DNA from: Inia geoffrensis
Lineage: Eukaryota > Chordata > Mammalia > Artiodactyla > Iniidae
Direction of reading: 5' to 3'
Assembly: GCA_036417435.1 (NCBI GenBank)
Contig: CM070899.1
Location: 147,450,237-147,514,236, forward strand
Length of the DNA stretch: 64,000 bases
Shown: positions 35,576-47,994 of the stretch, in pieces
Position numbering within the stretch: position 1 is the stretch's first letter
How the letters are laid out: every line of letters starts with the position of its first letter
Position numbers and translations under genes: made by a program
The notes under the pieces: generated by a model
What the model was told of the DNA's origin: nothing
Seen by the model: the letters and a program-made list of their open reading frames with translations, nothing else
The model's database searches: none

Positions 35576-38500
35576 AAAAGAAATTCTTCAATTGAAAAAA
35601 TTTTATATTTTCTGAATAACCTATCTAATGACGAATAAAAGCCAACATTTACTGAGTGGGTGCTGTAGTAGGCACTTCATATTTATTATCTTATTATTTC
35701 TTGGTACCAAGCCAACTTTACATTTGAGGTTCTATCATGTCTAAACATGTCTGGGAAATGAAGCAGCTGGTCTACCCAGAACTCTTCTTGCACGAGGGAC
35801 TGAGGTGCCTTGCCGGACGGGACTCATTCTAGAGGATGAGAAGCAGCAACCGTCAGCTTGAAAGAGAACAAAGTCTCACTGGAGGGGGTCTTTTGTCTCT
35901 TACTTAGAGTTGTCTGGGGAAACTGACTGAGACTGGCAGAAGAGAAAGATCTGCGTTTGAGGGGATGTGCTGGGCAGCATTGACATTCAAATTTTGCTTC
36001 CTATCTGAGACAGAGCTAGGCTTCCGGTATTTGGTTTGATAATCCATTCGGCTGGAATTTATGGGGCTTTAGAATTTATGGGGGAGCTTTTCATAGAATC
36101 AGGGAGGGAAAAGTGACACAGGACCAGGGTGAGCTAGCTCTTGCTAGCTTGCTCTACTGTGCACAAGTTTGTTTATCTGCACCAAAGCCGTCTTTGAGCT
36201 TTCCAAATTCACTAGGTAGAAAAATTTTTTGAGGCAAAGATGAATTGCTTGTCTGTGACTGACTCATCTTGTGACCTTAGAAGAGTCTGTGTTTGTTCCA
36301 CGTCTCAACACCTTCTGTACCTTTGTGTCCTCATTTCCAGGGTGGACCTAAGGGTCTTGGTAAAAATAATGACAATTTCCACTGTCTGTCCACGTAACTA
36401 TTTCCAAAGTGTGGCCAACATTTTCACATGGTAATAGTTAACCCAACCTTTGAAGCTGAATTATCAGCTGTTATCATTGGTTTATTTCCCAGGACTTTAA
36501 ACTCTGTTGGCCTCTCTTGCCTCAAAAACATCAGAGTCAATCAGAAACGGGTTGAGTCTTCCTAGCAGAGGTTGGACCTTGAGCTCCATTGTATTCCCTG
36601 ACCATTGCACCGTCCTTTGAGAAACGGAACTCAGGACGTCCGTGAGCTGAGATGGTTCCTTCATCCTTCACTTACAGTTTCTCTGGAGCTTTCCCAAGAA
36701 GACAGGAGGTCAGGAAATGTGTTGTTCGGGACCTTGCTGGTCTAACCCTCACAGAAGACAGCATTTCCAGTATTCACACCCCCTCAATGTCCTCTCAGGC
36801 TTTCAGCAGGGCTCTCATGCTGTGAGTTATACTCATCAGGCTCAGGAGTTCCTGGGCACCTGGGTTTCTATGAGGTCACGGTGTTCAGAGGCTGTGTGCT
36901 TTACCTGGGCTCAAACACTTCAACAAGAGGAGAAGAGGGATGTGTTGGGTCTTTAGCAAGCCTCATAAGCAAATTCTTCAGCTTAGTCTCTTGTTGTCTG
37001 TGCGTAGAATAGTTTTAAATGATCTTCTCCCTTCAAAGTCCTGATCCCAGGGCATCTCTGGCATTTGAGCTTTGCCTGAGTTCAGGATTACTAGGCATTG
37101 CTTCGTTGACAGCTCTTTATGGTGATTTCATCTTCTGTTTGTAAGCTCTAAAATATGTCCTGCACCTGCTTTCCCTTCCCTCAAAATCCCTACTTTTTTT
37201 TTTCGGAGCCAGACCTTCTGGGCTTTCTCCAACCATCATATCATTCCACTTTTTGGATGAGTGCAGACTCAACCAAAGCTAATGCGTTCCCTGAGATCAT
37301 GAGCAATTGGGTGACTCAGCTACTTTGTCATTGAGACAAAGAAGCAAAATCTCCTGTTTTTCAAAATAGCTACTGAATTTCTACCTGGGTGTTCATTTCC
37401 CCCTTACCCTCCCATTAATGGCTTTGTGACTTTTGCTGTTCTCTGTTCAATATAATTAGACTCTTTGGTCTCCAGAGCAAGGGCTCACATTGGGGGTTTC
37501 AGAAACCGTGTGCTCCCGATCACTTGGACTCAGATACCTTGGAACACGAACAAAAAAGTTCCACCCCAGCCCTACAAGTGCTTCTACTGGGGATGAGCAA
37601 CACAGGCTCAACTTACTGACAGAGTGATTAGTGCGTTTGCCACCTGACTCCAAGCCTGTAGCTGGTGGTGGAATGAATAGTTTCCTACATATATTAAACC
37701 TTGGTGACTAGGTTTGTTGGTTTAAATCCCTCTCATCTTTTTTGGGAAGCCGGTAATCCCTCCCTGATTAGGGCCAGTCATAGATATTCAAGTCATAGGA
37801 TCTAAAGTTGGAAGGTCCTTAAGGATCTGCTGGTCCAGCTCCTTCATTTTAAGATGAGGTGACTGAAACTCAGAGATTGAACTAAGCCTTCTAACCGAAT
37901 TTCAAGACACTATTCATTTCTCTAAGATGCTCTACTGTATAATGAAAATCAAACTCGCCTTGAAGTAGGATTTTTAACATTTATCTGACAACATTGTAAG
38001 TGTCTGTCTTGGTGCTAGGCATGGGGGTTTGAAAACAGCAGAAGGTGGACCCTGTCTTCCAAGTTGGTGACTGTCTATGGCAACAATAACAGTGCAGTGT
38101 GGGAGGAACTTTCTGACTCAGTGTTGGGCTTATGGAATGGACTGACTTCCTCTTCTGTGGAAAGGTCCTCATCATGCCATTATCTGGAAATGCCCTTAGA
38201 GCTGAGCCAGAAGGGCTTCTGTTGTGGGCCCCATTCCTTAGGAGGCCCAGGACTTTGGAGAGCCTTCCTGGAAATGTGTAAAGTACTCCTTTGGGCCTGA
38301 GATGGGCTTGGGTTGGCAGTGTATCAACAGGGCTCCAGTCTGTTCCTCCCCCTTCAGGGTGCTCTCTGATGCCCTAACACCTCAGTGAGGTGGACTGGAT
38401 ACCTTGAGGAGGAGAAGCTCTGGAACACATGCATATGGGGCTGTCCTGAGACTCCATGGCCAGTCCTTGATTCAAGGGGGATGATCTGGCAAGGAGATCA

Positions 38501-39396
38501 CTCTTGCGGTCTGGTGCAGTATTTTGTCCTCAGCATGACACGAGATGGGGCAGACGGAATGTTGCTGACGTGCTGATTTTGAGTGCATCCAGTTGTTTGT
38601 ATAGACAGAATCTCCAAAACAAAACAAAACTAAACTAAACTTCCTGGGCCTGCATACCCTAGGACGGTCATACGTGGCCTGCTTTGCCCTGGTGAGGGTT
38701 CTCTACAGAAACTCCATTCTCATCTTTATCTGCTGAAGCCAGTTGTGCCCATATCTCTTCATGGATTTGCCTCCATTTCCCCTCTGTAGACTGGAGGCAG
38801 GCTCTTAAGAATTTTCACTTTCCGTAGAAATTAATCTTATAGCCCAACCTGACTCAGCAAGGAGGATTTGCAGATGTATCTTGTATCTTGCTGTAAATCA
38901 TGCCCTCCTCACAGTACAGTAACTGCCCACAAATATGTGGATGAGGGGATTTGAAGAACTGGGGGGGGAGGTACAGAAAGACCTGTATCAGTAAAAACTC
39001 TTATGACCTTCACCCTTTGCTTTGAGGGAAGACATGCTTCTAATACACCATTACCAAATTCTTCAGGGGTTGATTCCACACTCAGATACTACAAATTATA
39101 AAGCACATGGGTGAAGGAAACTCACTCTGCATTTCCTATGGGGCTGTGAGTGGGTGCTGTGTCTGGGGATGTATTTATTTAGCAGAGATAAGCCAGCTCA
39201 ATTAGTTGGAAAGGTAAGGGTCAAAAGGAAGCCATTAAGCAGTTGTATTATCATCTAAAGCTAGCTTCTTTAAAGAATTCAGACAGAGATTGCAGGATGG
39301 GAACAGATCGGAGACTTTCTGTCTAAGTTCAATTATAGCACTATTTTAATATTAGATTGCAAGTGATCGTTAATTATACTTAAAAGAGCCAATGAG

Positions 39397-41380
39397 GGAG
39401 CTTCAAGATGGCGGAAGAGTAAGACACAGAGATCACCTTCCTCCCCACAGATACATCAGAAATACATCTGCACATAGAACAACTCCTACTGAACACTGGC
39501 AGAAGACCTCAGACCTCCCAAAAGGCAAGAGACTCCCCACGTACCTGGGTAGGGCAAAAGAAAAAAGAATAAACAGAGACAAAAGAATAGGGATGGGACC
39601 CGCACCAGTGGGAGGGAGCTGTGAAGGAGGAAAGGTTTCCACACACTAGAAGCCCCTTCGCGGGCGGAGACTGCGGGTGGCGGAGGTGGGGAGCTTCGAC
39701 GCCACGGAAGAGAGCGCAGCCACAGGGGTGTGGAAGGCAAAGCGGAGAGATTCCCGCACAGAGGATCAGGGCCAACTGGCACTCACCAGCCCGAGAGGCT
39801 TGTCTGCTCACCCGCTGGTACGGGCGGGGCTGGGGGCTGAGGCTCAGGCTTCCGTCAGATCCCAGGGAGAGGACTGGCGGAGTGAACACAGCCTGAAGGG
39901 GCTAGCGTGCCACAGCTGGCTGGGAGCGGGTCCAGGAAAAGTCTGCAGCTGCCGAAGAGGCAAGAGACTTTTTCTTGCCTCTTTGTTTCCTGGTGCACGA
40001 GGAGAAGGGATTAAGAGTGCCGCTTAAAGGAGCTCCAGAGACGGGTGCGAGCCACGGCTATCAGCAGGGACCCCAGAGACGGGAATGAGACACTAAGGCT
40101 GCTGCTGCCGCCACCAAGAAGCCTGTGTGCTAGCAGAGGTCACTACCCACACCCCCCTTCCGGGGAGCCTGTGCAGCCCGCCACTGCCAAGGTCCCGGGA
40201 TCCAAGGACAACTTCCCTGGGAGAACGCATGGCGTGCCTCAAGCTGGTACAACATCATGCCGGCCTCTGCCGCCGCAGGCTCGCCCCGCATCCATACCCC
40301 TTCCTCCCCCAGCCTGAGTGAGCCAGAGCCCCCAAATCAGCTGCATCTTTAACCCCGTCCTGTCTGAGCGAAGAACAGATGCCCTCAGGCGACCCACACA
40401 TAGAGGCGGATCCAGATCCAAAGCTGAACCCCAAGAGCTGTGCAAACAAAGACGAGAAAGGGAAATCTCTCCCAGCAGCCTCAGGAGCATTAAATCTCCA
40501 CGATCAACTTGATGTACCTGCATCTGTGGAATACATGAATAGACAACGAATCATCCCAAATTGAGGAGGTGGACTTTGGGAGCAACAATATGCATATTTT
40601 TTCCCTTTTTCTCTTTTTGTGAGTATGTATGTGTATGCTTCTGTGTATGATTTTGTCTGTATAGCTTTGCTTTTACCGTTTGTCCTACGGTTCTGTCTGT
40701 GCATTTTTTGGGTTTTTTTTAGTCCACTTGTTAACACTGGTGGACTTGTTTTTTGGTTTGGTTGCTCTCTTCTTTCTTTTTTAATTACTTAAGAATTTTT
40801 TTAATAATTATTTTTTATTTTAATAACTTTATTTTATTTTATATTCTTCTTTCTTTCTTTTTTTTCCTCCCTTTTATTCTGAGCTGTTTGGTGATAGGCT
40901 CTTGGTGCTCCAGCCAGGAATCAGGGCTGTGCCTCTGAAGTGGGAGAGCCTAGTTCAGGACACTGGTCCACAAGAGACCTCCCAGCTCCACATAATATCA
41001 GACGGCGAAAATCTTCCAGAGATCTCCATCTCAACACCAAGACCCAGCTCCACTCAACGACCAACAAGCTACAGTGCTGGACACCCTATGCCAAACAACA
41101 AGCAGGACAGGAACACAACCCCATCTATTAGCAGAGAGGCTGCCTAAAATCATAATAAGGCCACAGACACCCCAAAACACACCACCATATGTGGACCTGC
41201 CCAGCAGAAAGACAAGATCCAGCCTCATCCACCAAAACACAGGCATTAGTCCCCTCCACCAGGAAGCCTACACAACCCACTGAACCAACCTTAGCCACTG
41301 GGGACAGACACCAAAAACAACAGAAACTACGAACCTGCAGCCTGCGAAAGGGAGACCCCCAAAACAATAATTTAAGCAAA
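39397..41380 (+). promoter_or_regulatory. L1 5' UTR with GC-rich promoter-like region
   Basis: About 2 kb precede ORF1. The part at 39640-40320 is CpG-rich, matching the internal promoter zone of this L1 family. The part at 40570-40880 is T-rich. The same order, reversed, occurs at 18653-20814. ORFs on both strands here (for example 39677-40027) have no recognised product. Whether it still drives transcription into AGBL1 intron sequence is unknown. Confidence 0.7.
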
Positions 41381-42616
41381 ATGAGAAGACAGAGAAACAC
41401 ACAGAAGATGAAGGAGCAAGGCAAAAACCCACCAGACCTAATAAATGAAGAGGAAATATGCAGTCGACCTGAAAAAGAATTCAGAATAATGATAGTAAAG
41501 ATGATCCAAAATCTTGGAAACAGAATGGAGAAAATACAAGAAACGTTTAACAAGGACCTAGAAGAACTAAAGAGCAAACAAACAGTGATGAGCAACACAA
41601 TAAATGAAATTAAAAATTCTTGGGCTTCCCTGGTGGTGCAGTGGTTAAGAATCCGTCTGCCAGTGCAGGGGACACAGGTTCAAGCCCTTGTCCAAGAAGA
41701 TCCCACATGCCACAGAGCAGCTAAGCTGGTACACCACAACTACCGAGCCTGCACTCTGGGGCCTGTGAGCCACAACTACTGAAGCTCACGTGCCACAACT
41801 ACTGAAGCCCGCGTGCCTAGAGCCCGTGCCCCACAATGAGAGAAGCCACTGCAATGAGAAGCCCACGCACCGCAACAAAGAGTAGCGCCCGCTCGCCACA
41901 ACTAGAGAAAGCCCGCGCACAGCAAAGAAGACACAGCACAGCCAAAAATAAATAAATTAAATAAATAAATTTAAAAAAATTCTCTATAAGGGATCAATAG
42001 CAGAATAACTGAGGCAGAAGAACAGATAAGGGAACTGGAAGGTAAAATAGTGGAAATAACAACTGCAGAGCAGAATAAAGAAAAAAGAGTGAAAAGAACT
42101 GAGGACAGTCTCAGAGACCCCTCGGACAACATTAAATGCACCAACATTCGAATTATAGGGGTCCCAGAAGAAGAAGAGAAAAACAAAGTGACTGAGAAAT
42201 TATTTGAAGGGATTATAGTTGAAAATTTCCCTAACATGGGAAAGGAAATAGTTAATCAAGTCCAGGAAGCACAGAGAGTCCCATACAGGATAAATCCAAG
42301 GAGAAACACACAAAGACACAATTAATCAAACTATCAAAAATTAAAAGCAGCAAGGGAAAAACAACAAATAACACACAAGGGAATCCCGATAAGGTTAACA
42401 GCTGTTCTTTCAGCAGTAACTCTGAAAGCCAGAAGGGAGTAGCAGGACATATTTAAAGGGATGAAGGAGAAAAACCTTCAACTAAGATTACTCTACCCAG
42501 CAAGGATCTCATTCAGATTTAACAGAGAAAGTAAAACCTTTACAGACAAGCAAAAGCTAAGAGAATTCAGCACCACAAAACCAGCTTTACAACAAATGCT
42601 GAAGGAACTTCTCTAG
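41381..42616 (+). pseudogene. L1 ORF1, interrupted by a SINE and stops
   Basis: The start codon is at 41381 and the frame is open through an N-terminal region with a coiled-coil-like Lys/Glu pattern. It is then split by a CHR SINE at 41621. The frame resumes after 41984 but with stops (for example in the first codons after the junction). A second open piece, 42050-42325, holds the RNA-recognition-like part (NIRIIGVPEEEE motif). The family ending KELL followed by TAG is at 42614-42616. ORF1p is the RNA-binding partner of L1 ORF2p. Confidence 0.88.
41621..41974 (+). mobile_element. Long CHR SINE inside L1 ORF1
   Basis: The SINE start 'tgggcttccctggtggtgca' is followed by an extended body with 'ccacaactactgaagc' repeats and an AAATAAAT tail. 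TSD aaaaattct is at 41612-41620 and 41975-41983. At about 350 bp it is the longer CHR form, like the copy at 47636-47994. Confidence 0.93.
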
Positions 42617-42674
42617 GCAAGAAACACAAGGGAAGGAAAAGACCTACAATAACAAACCCAAAACAATTAAGAAA

Positions 42675-45600
42675 ATGGTAATAGGAACATACATATTGAT
42701 AATTACCTTAAATGTAAATGGATAAAATGCCCAAACCAAAAGACATAGACTGGCTGAATGGATACAAAAACAAGACTGGTATATATGCTGTCTACAAGAG
42801 ACTCACCTCAGACCTAGGGACACGTACAGACTGAAAGTGAGGGGATGGAAAAAGATATTCCATGCAAATGGAAATCAAAAGAAAGCTGGAGTAGCAATTC
42901 TCATATCAGGCAAAATAGACTTTAAAACAAAGACTATTAAAAGAGTCAAAGAAGGACACTACATAATGATCAGGGGATCAATCCAAGAAGAAGATATAAC
43001 AGTTGTAAATATTTACAGACCCAACATAGGAGCATCTCAATACATAAGGTAAATACAGCCATAAAAGTGGAAATCAATAGTAACACAATCATACTAGAGG
43101 ACTTTAACACCCCACTTTCACCAATGGACAGATAATCCAAGATGAAAATAAATAAGGAAGCACAAGCTTTAAATTGTACATTAAACAAGATGGACTTAAT
43201 TAATATTTATAGGACATTCCATACAAAAACAACAGAATACATATTCTTCTCAAGTGCTCATAGAACATTCTCCAGGATAGATCATATCATGGCTCACAAA
43301 TCAAACCTTGGTAAATTTAAGAAAATTGAAATCGTATCAAGTATCTTTTCTGACCACAACGCTATGAGACTAGATATCAATTATAGGAAAAAATCTGTAA
43401 AAAATACAAACACATGGAGGCTAAACCATACTACTTAATAACAAAGAGATCACTGAATAAATCAAAGAGTAAAACAAAAAATACCTAGAAACGAATGACA
43501 ATGAAAACACGATGATCCAAAACCTATGAGATGCAGCAAAAGCAGTTCTAAGAGGGAAGTTTATAGCAATACAATCCTACTTTAAGAAGCAAGTAACATC
43601 TCAAATAAACAACCTAAACTTAAACCTAAAGCAATTAGAGAAAGAAGAACAAAAAACCCAAAAGTTAGCCGAAGGAAAGAAATCATAAAGAACAGACCAG
43701 AAATAAATGAAAAAGAAATGAAGGAAACAATAGCAAAGATCAATGAAACTAAAAGCTGGTTCTTTGAGAAGATAATCAAAATTGATAAACCATTAGCCAG
43801 ACTCATCAAGAAAAAAAGGAGAAGACTCAAATCAATAGAATTAGAAATGAAAAAGGAGAAGTAACAACTGACACTGCAGAAATACAAAGGATCATGAGAG
43901 ATTATTAGAAGCAACTCTATGCCAATAAAATGGACACCCTGGAACAAATGGACAGATTCTTAGAAAAGCACAACCTTCCAAAACTGAACCAGGAAGAAAT
44001 AGAAAATATGAACAGACGAATCACAAGCACTGAAATTGAGACTGCGATTAAAAATCTTCCAACAAACAAAAGCCCAGGGCCAGATGGCTTCACAGGTGAA
44101 TTCTATCAAACATTTAGAGAAGTGTTAACGCCCATCCTTCTCAAGCTCTTCCAAAATATAACTGAGGGAGGAACACTCCCAAATTTATTCTATGAGGCTA
44201 CCATCACCCTGATACCAAAAGCAGACAAAGATGTCACAAGGAAAGAAAACTACAGGCCAATATCACTGATGAACATAGATGCAAATGTCCTCAACAAATT
44301 ACTAGCAAACAGAATCCAACAGCACGTTAAACGGATCATACACCATTAGCAAGTGGGGTTTATCCCAGGAATGCAAGGATTCTTCAATATATGCAAATCA
44401 ATCAATGTGGTACACCATACTAACAAACTGAAGGAGGAAAACTATGTGATCATCTTAATAGATGCAGAGAAAGCTTTTGACAAAATTCAACATCCATTTA
44501 TGATAAAAACCCTCTAGAAACTAAGCAGAGAGGGAACTTTCCTCAACATAATAAAGACCATACATGACAAACCCACAGCCAACATTGTCCTCAATGGTGA
44601 AAAGCTGAAACCATTTTCACTAAAATCAGGAACAATACACTCTCACCACTCTTATTCAACATAGTTTTGGAAGTTTTAGCCAGAGCAATCAGAGAAGAAA
44701 AAGAAATAAAAGGAATCGAAATCAGAAAAGAAGAAGTAAAGCTGTCACTGTGTGTTGATGACATGATACTATACATAGAGAATCCTAAAGGTGCTACCAG
44801 AAAACTACTAGAGCTAATTAATGATTATGGTAAAGTAGCAGGATAAAAAATTAGTGCACAGAAATCTCTGGCATTCCTATACACTAATGATGAAAAATCT
44901 GAAAGTGAATTTAAGAAAACACTCTCATTTACCATTGCAACAAAAAGAATAAAATATCTAGGAATAAACCTATGTAATGAGACAAAAGACCTGTATGCAA
45001 AAAATTATGATATACTGATAAAAGAAATTAAAAATGAAACAAATAGATGGAGAGATATACCATGTTCTTGGATTGGTATCAACATTGGGAAAATGAATAT
45101 ACTACCCACAGAAATCTACAGATTCAATGCAATCCCTATCAAACTACCACTGGCATTTTTCACAGAAAGAGAACAAAAAATTTCACAATTTGTATGGAAA
45201 CACAAAAGACCCTGTGTAGCCAAAGCAATCTTGAGAGAAATGTGGAGCTCGAGGAATCAGGCTCCCTGACTTCAGACTATACTAAAAAGCTACAGTAATC
45301 AAGACAGTATGGTACTCGCACAAAAACCGAAATATAGATCAGTGGAACAGGATAGAAAGCCCAGAGATAAACCCATGCGTATATGGTCACCTTATTTTTG
45401 ATAAAGGAGGTAAGAATATACAATGGAGAAAAGACAGCCTCTTCAATAAGTGGTGCTGGGAAAACTGGACAGCTACATGTAAAAGAATGAAATTAGAACA
45501 TTCCCTAACACCATACACAAAAATAAAGTCAAAATGGATTAAAGACCTAAATGTAAGGCCATTATAAAACTCTTAGAGGAAAACATAGGCAGAACACTCT

Positions 45601-46681
45601 ATGACATAAATCCCAGCAAGATCCTTTTTAACCCACCTCCTAGAGAAATGTAAATCAAAACAAAAATAAACAACTGGGACCTAATGAAACTTAAGAGCTT
45701 TGCACAGCAAAGGAAACCATAAACAAGGTGAAAAGAGAACCCTCAAAATGGGAGAAAATATTTGCAAATGAAGCAACTGACAAAGGATTAGTCTCCAAAA
45801 TCTACATGCAGCTCATGCTGCTCAATATCAAAAAAACAAACAAGCCAATCCAAAAATGGGCAGAAGACCTAAATAGACATTTCTCCAAAGAATATATACA
45901 GATTGCCAACAAACACATGAAAGAATGCTCAACATCATTAATCATTAGAAAAAAGCCAATGAAAACTACTATGAGGTATCACCTCACACTGGTCAGAATG
46001 GCCATCATCAGAAAATCTACAAACAATAAATGCTGGAGAGGGTGTGAAGAAAAGGGAACCCTCTTGCACTGTTGGTGGGAATGTAAATTGATGCAGCCAC
46101 TATGGAGAACAGTATGGAGGTTCCTTAAAAAAGTAAAAATAGGACTACCATAAGACCCAGCAATCCCACTACTGGGCATATATCCTGAGAAAAGCATAAT
46201 TCGAAAAGTGTCACGTGGGCTTCCTTGGTGGCACAGTGGTTGAGAGTCCACTTGCCGATGTAGTGGACACAGGTTTGTGCCTTGGTCCGGGAAGATGCCA
46301 CATGCCGCAGAGCGGCTGGGCCTGTGGGCCATGGCCACTGAGCCTGCGCATCCAGAGCCTGTGCTCCTTATTGGAAGAAGCCACAACAGTGAGAGGCCTG
46401 TGTACCACAAAAGAAAAAAAAAAGTGTCATGTACCAAAATGTTCATTGAAGCTCTATTTAAAATGGCCAGGACATGGAAGCAACCTAAGTGTCCATCATC
46501 AGATGAATGGATAAAGAAGATGTGGCACATATATATGATGGAATACTACTCAGCAATAAAAAGAAACGAAATTGAGCTATTTGTAATGAGGTGGATGGAC
46601 CTAGAGTCTGTCATACAGAGTGAAGTAAGTCAGAAAGAGAAAGACAAATACCGTATGCTAACACATATATATGCAATTTAA
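42675..46681 (+). pseudogene. L1 ORF2 (endonuclease-reverse transcriptase), broken
   Basis: The start codon is at 42675, and the 17th codon is already a stop (TAA at 42723-42725). Endonuclease pieces are open at 42837-43052 and 43142-43438 (SDHNAMRLD motif). Part of the reverse transcriptase is open at 43930-44349 (it contains SPGPDGF). The catalytic motif at about 44749-44760 reads CVDD where FADD is usual: both Asp are kept but the preceding residues changed. A C-terminal piece at 45728-46153 is cut by a CHR SINE at 46217. The last piece ends at TAA 46679-46681. It once copied L1 RNA at the target site and is now inactive. Confidence 0.92.
46217..46419 (+). mobile_element. CHR SINE inside L1 ORF2
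   Basis: It begins 'gggcttccttggtggcacag' and ends in an A-rich tail. TSD aaaagtgtca(c/t)gt is at 46204-46216 and 46420-46432. The frames at 46215-46681 join SINE and L1 and are not genes. Confidence 0.93.
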
Positions 46682-47091
46682 GAAAAAAAAAATGTCATGA
46701 AGAACCTAGGAGTAAGACAGGAATAAAGACAGAGACCTACTGGAGAATGGAGTTGAGTGTATGGGGAGGGGGAAGGGTAAGCTGTGACAAAGTGAGAAAG
46801 TGGTATGCACATATATACACTACCAAACGTAAAACAGATAGCTAGTGGGAAGCAGCCGCATAGCACAGGGAGATCAGCTCGGTGCTTTGTGACCACCTGG
46901 AGGGGTGGGATAGGGAGGGTGGGAGGGAGGGAGTTGCAGGAGGGAAGAGATATGGGAACATATGTATATGTATAACTGATTCACTTTGTTATAAAGCAGA
47001 AACTAACACACCATTGTAAAGCAATTATACTCCAATAAAGATGTTTAAAAAATAAATAAAACAAAATAAAGAAAATAAAAGAGCCAATGAG

Positions 47092-47625
47092 AAAATGGCT
47101 AGAAAACAATAGTCTACCATTTAAAAAATTGAATTATTATATATCAGGTTTGAATTTCTTTCAGGTGGTACATAGTGGGTATTCAAGAACTGCCAGCTGA
47201 ATAAATGAGCACTGTTGTTTTAATTTGCCTGAATTGCACTCTTTTAACCATTTATTCATTCAATAAATGTCTTGGGTATTTATTATCAGCAGAGATGTGT
47301 GAGCTTTGAGATAAAAATACATAGTCCTTGCCCCTTACAGATACATGCACAAAATATAAATAATATAATGGCAAGATGTTCAAAGAAGGAGGATCTTAGT
47401 CTAGCCAGGAACTGTCAAGGAGGAACTCACTAAAAAGGCAGCTTTTGGTTTGAAATAGGAAAGGATTTTCGAAGACGTTAAGATTATAAAAAAAGAACCC
47501 TCCAGGCAGAGGCAGAAGCAAGTGCAAAGACAAAAAAAGCAAGAAAAGATGGTGGGTTCATGTGTGGCTGGAATATATTGCAAGAGAGCAGGGCAGGGAG
47601 CTCACACAAATTGATTTGGAACACT
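47092..47625. other. Non-coding, old dispersed repeat likely
   Basis: Text near 47240-47340 (ccatttattcattcaataaa ... tagtccttgccccttacag) and near 47500 (aggcagaagcaagtgcaaag) resembles the ancient repeat also suspected at 12835 and 25940. No gene is seen. Confidence 0.4.
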
Positions 47626-47635
47626 CCAATATCTT

Positions 47636-47994
47636 TGTTGTTTTTAAAAATAATCCTCTATTAAAAATTTTTTTTACAAATTTTATTTATCTATCTGCCC
47701 ACCTACCTTTGGCTGCGCTGGGTCCTTGTTGCTGTGTGCGGGTTTCTGTAGTTGCGGTGAGTGGGGGTTTCTCCTCGTTGCGACGTGCAGGCCTTTCATT
47801 GCAGCAGCCTCTCTTGCTGTGGAGCACGGGCTCTAGGCACATGGGCCTTAGTAGTTGTGGCTCGCGGGCTCAGTAGTTGTGGTGCACGGGCTTACTTGCT
47901 CTGCAGCATGTGGGATATTCCCGGACAAGGGCTCGAACCCATGTCCTCTGCTTTGGCAGGCAAACTCCCAACAACTGTGCCACCAGGGAAGCCC
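47636..47994 (-). mobile_element. Long CHR SINE, antisense
   Basis: The reversed body contains 'ggctcgcgggctcagtagtt' and 'gggatattcccggacaaggg' and ends 'ccaccagggaagcc'. The direct repeat ccaatatctt flanks it at 47626-47635 and 47995-48004. It is the long form (about 350 bp), diverged more than the short copies, so probably older. Confidence 0.88.

Larger units (their letters stand above)
31741..39380 (+). other. AGBL1: AGBL1 intron (start), non-coding with ancient repeats
   Basis: No coding exon was recognised. It holds MIR-like pieces at about 31950-32075 (antisense), 33725-33950 (antisense), 34170-34400 (sense) and 35635-35790 (antisense), an L2 end at 35160-35575, and an old dispersed repeat near 37790-37900. 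A short A/C-rich simple run lies at 38615-38642. The longest ORFs (145 and 135 codons) overlap these repeats or resemble nothing known. Confidence 0.6.
39397..47075 (+). mobile_element. Full-length but inactive L1, plus strand
   Basis: It runs from the 5' UTR start ggagcttcaagatggcggaa through ORF1 and ORF2 to the 3' UTR with an aataaa signal at 47034 and an A-rich tail. A perfect 16-bp target-site duplication (taaaagagccaatgag) lies at 39381-39396 and 47076-47091. Two CHR SINEs inserted later (41621-41974 and 46217-46419). Without them the element is about 7.1 kb. Both ORFs are broken. Confidence 0.97.

Noticed and set aside
39392..40564. Cluster of ORFs and CpG-rich sequence that looks like a promoter and first exons of a gene
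   Set aside because: It is the 5' UTR of the L1 at 39397, and the same sequence recurs in reverse at 18653-20814.
41189..41782. 197-codon ORF, one of the longest in the window
   Set aside because: It begins in L1 5' UTR, passes into L1 ORF1 and then runs into a SINE insertion. It is a chimera of repeats.
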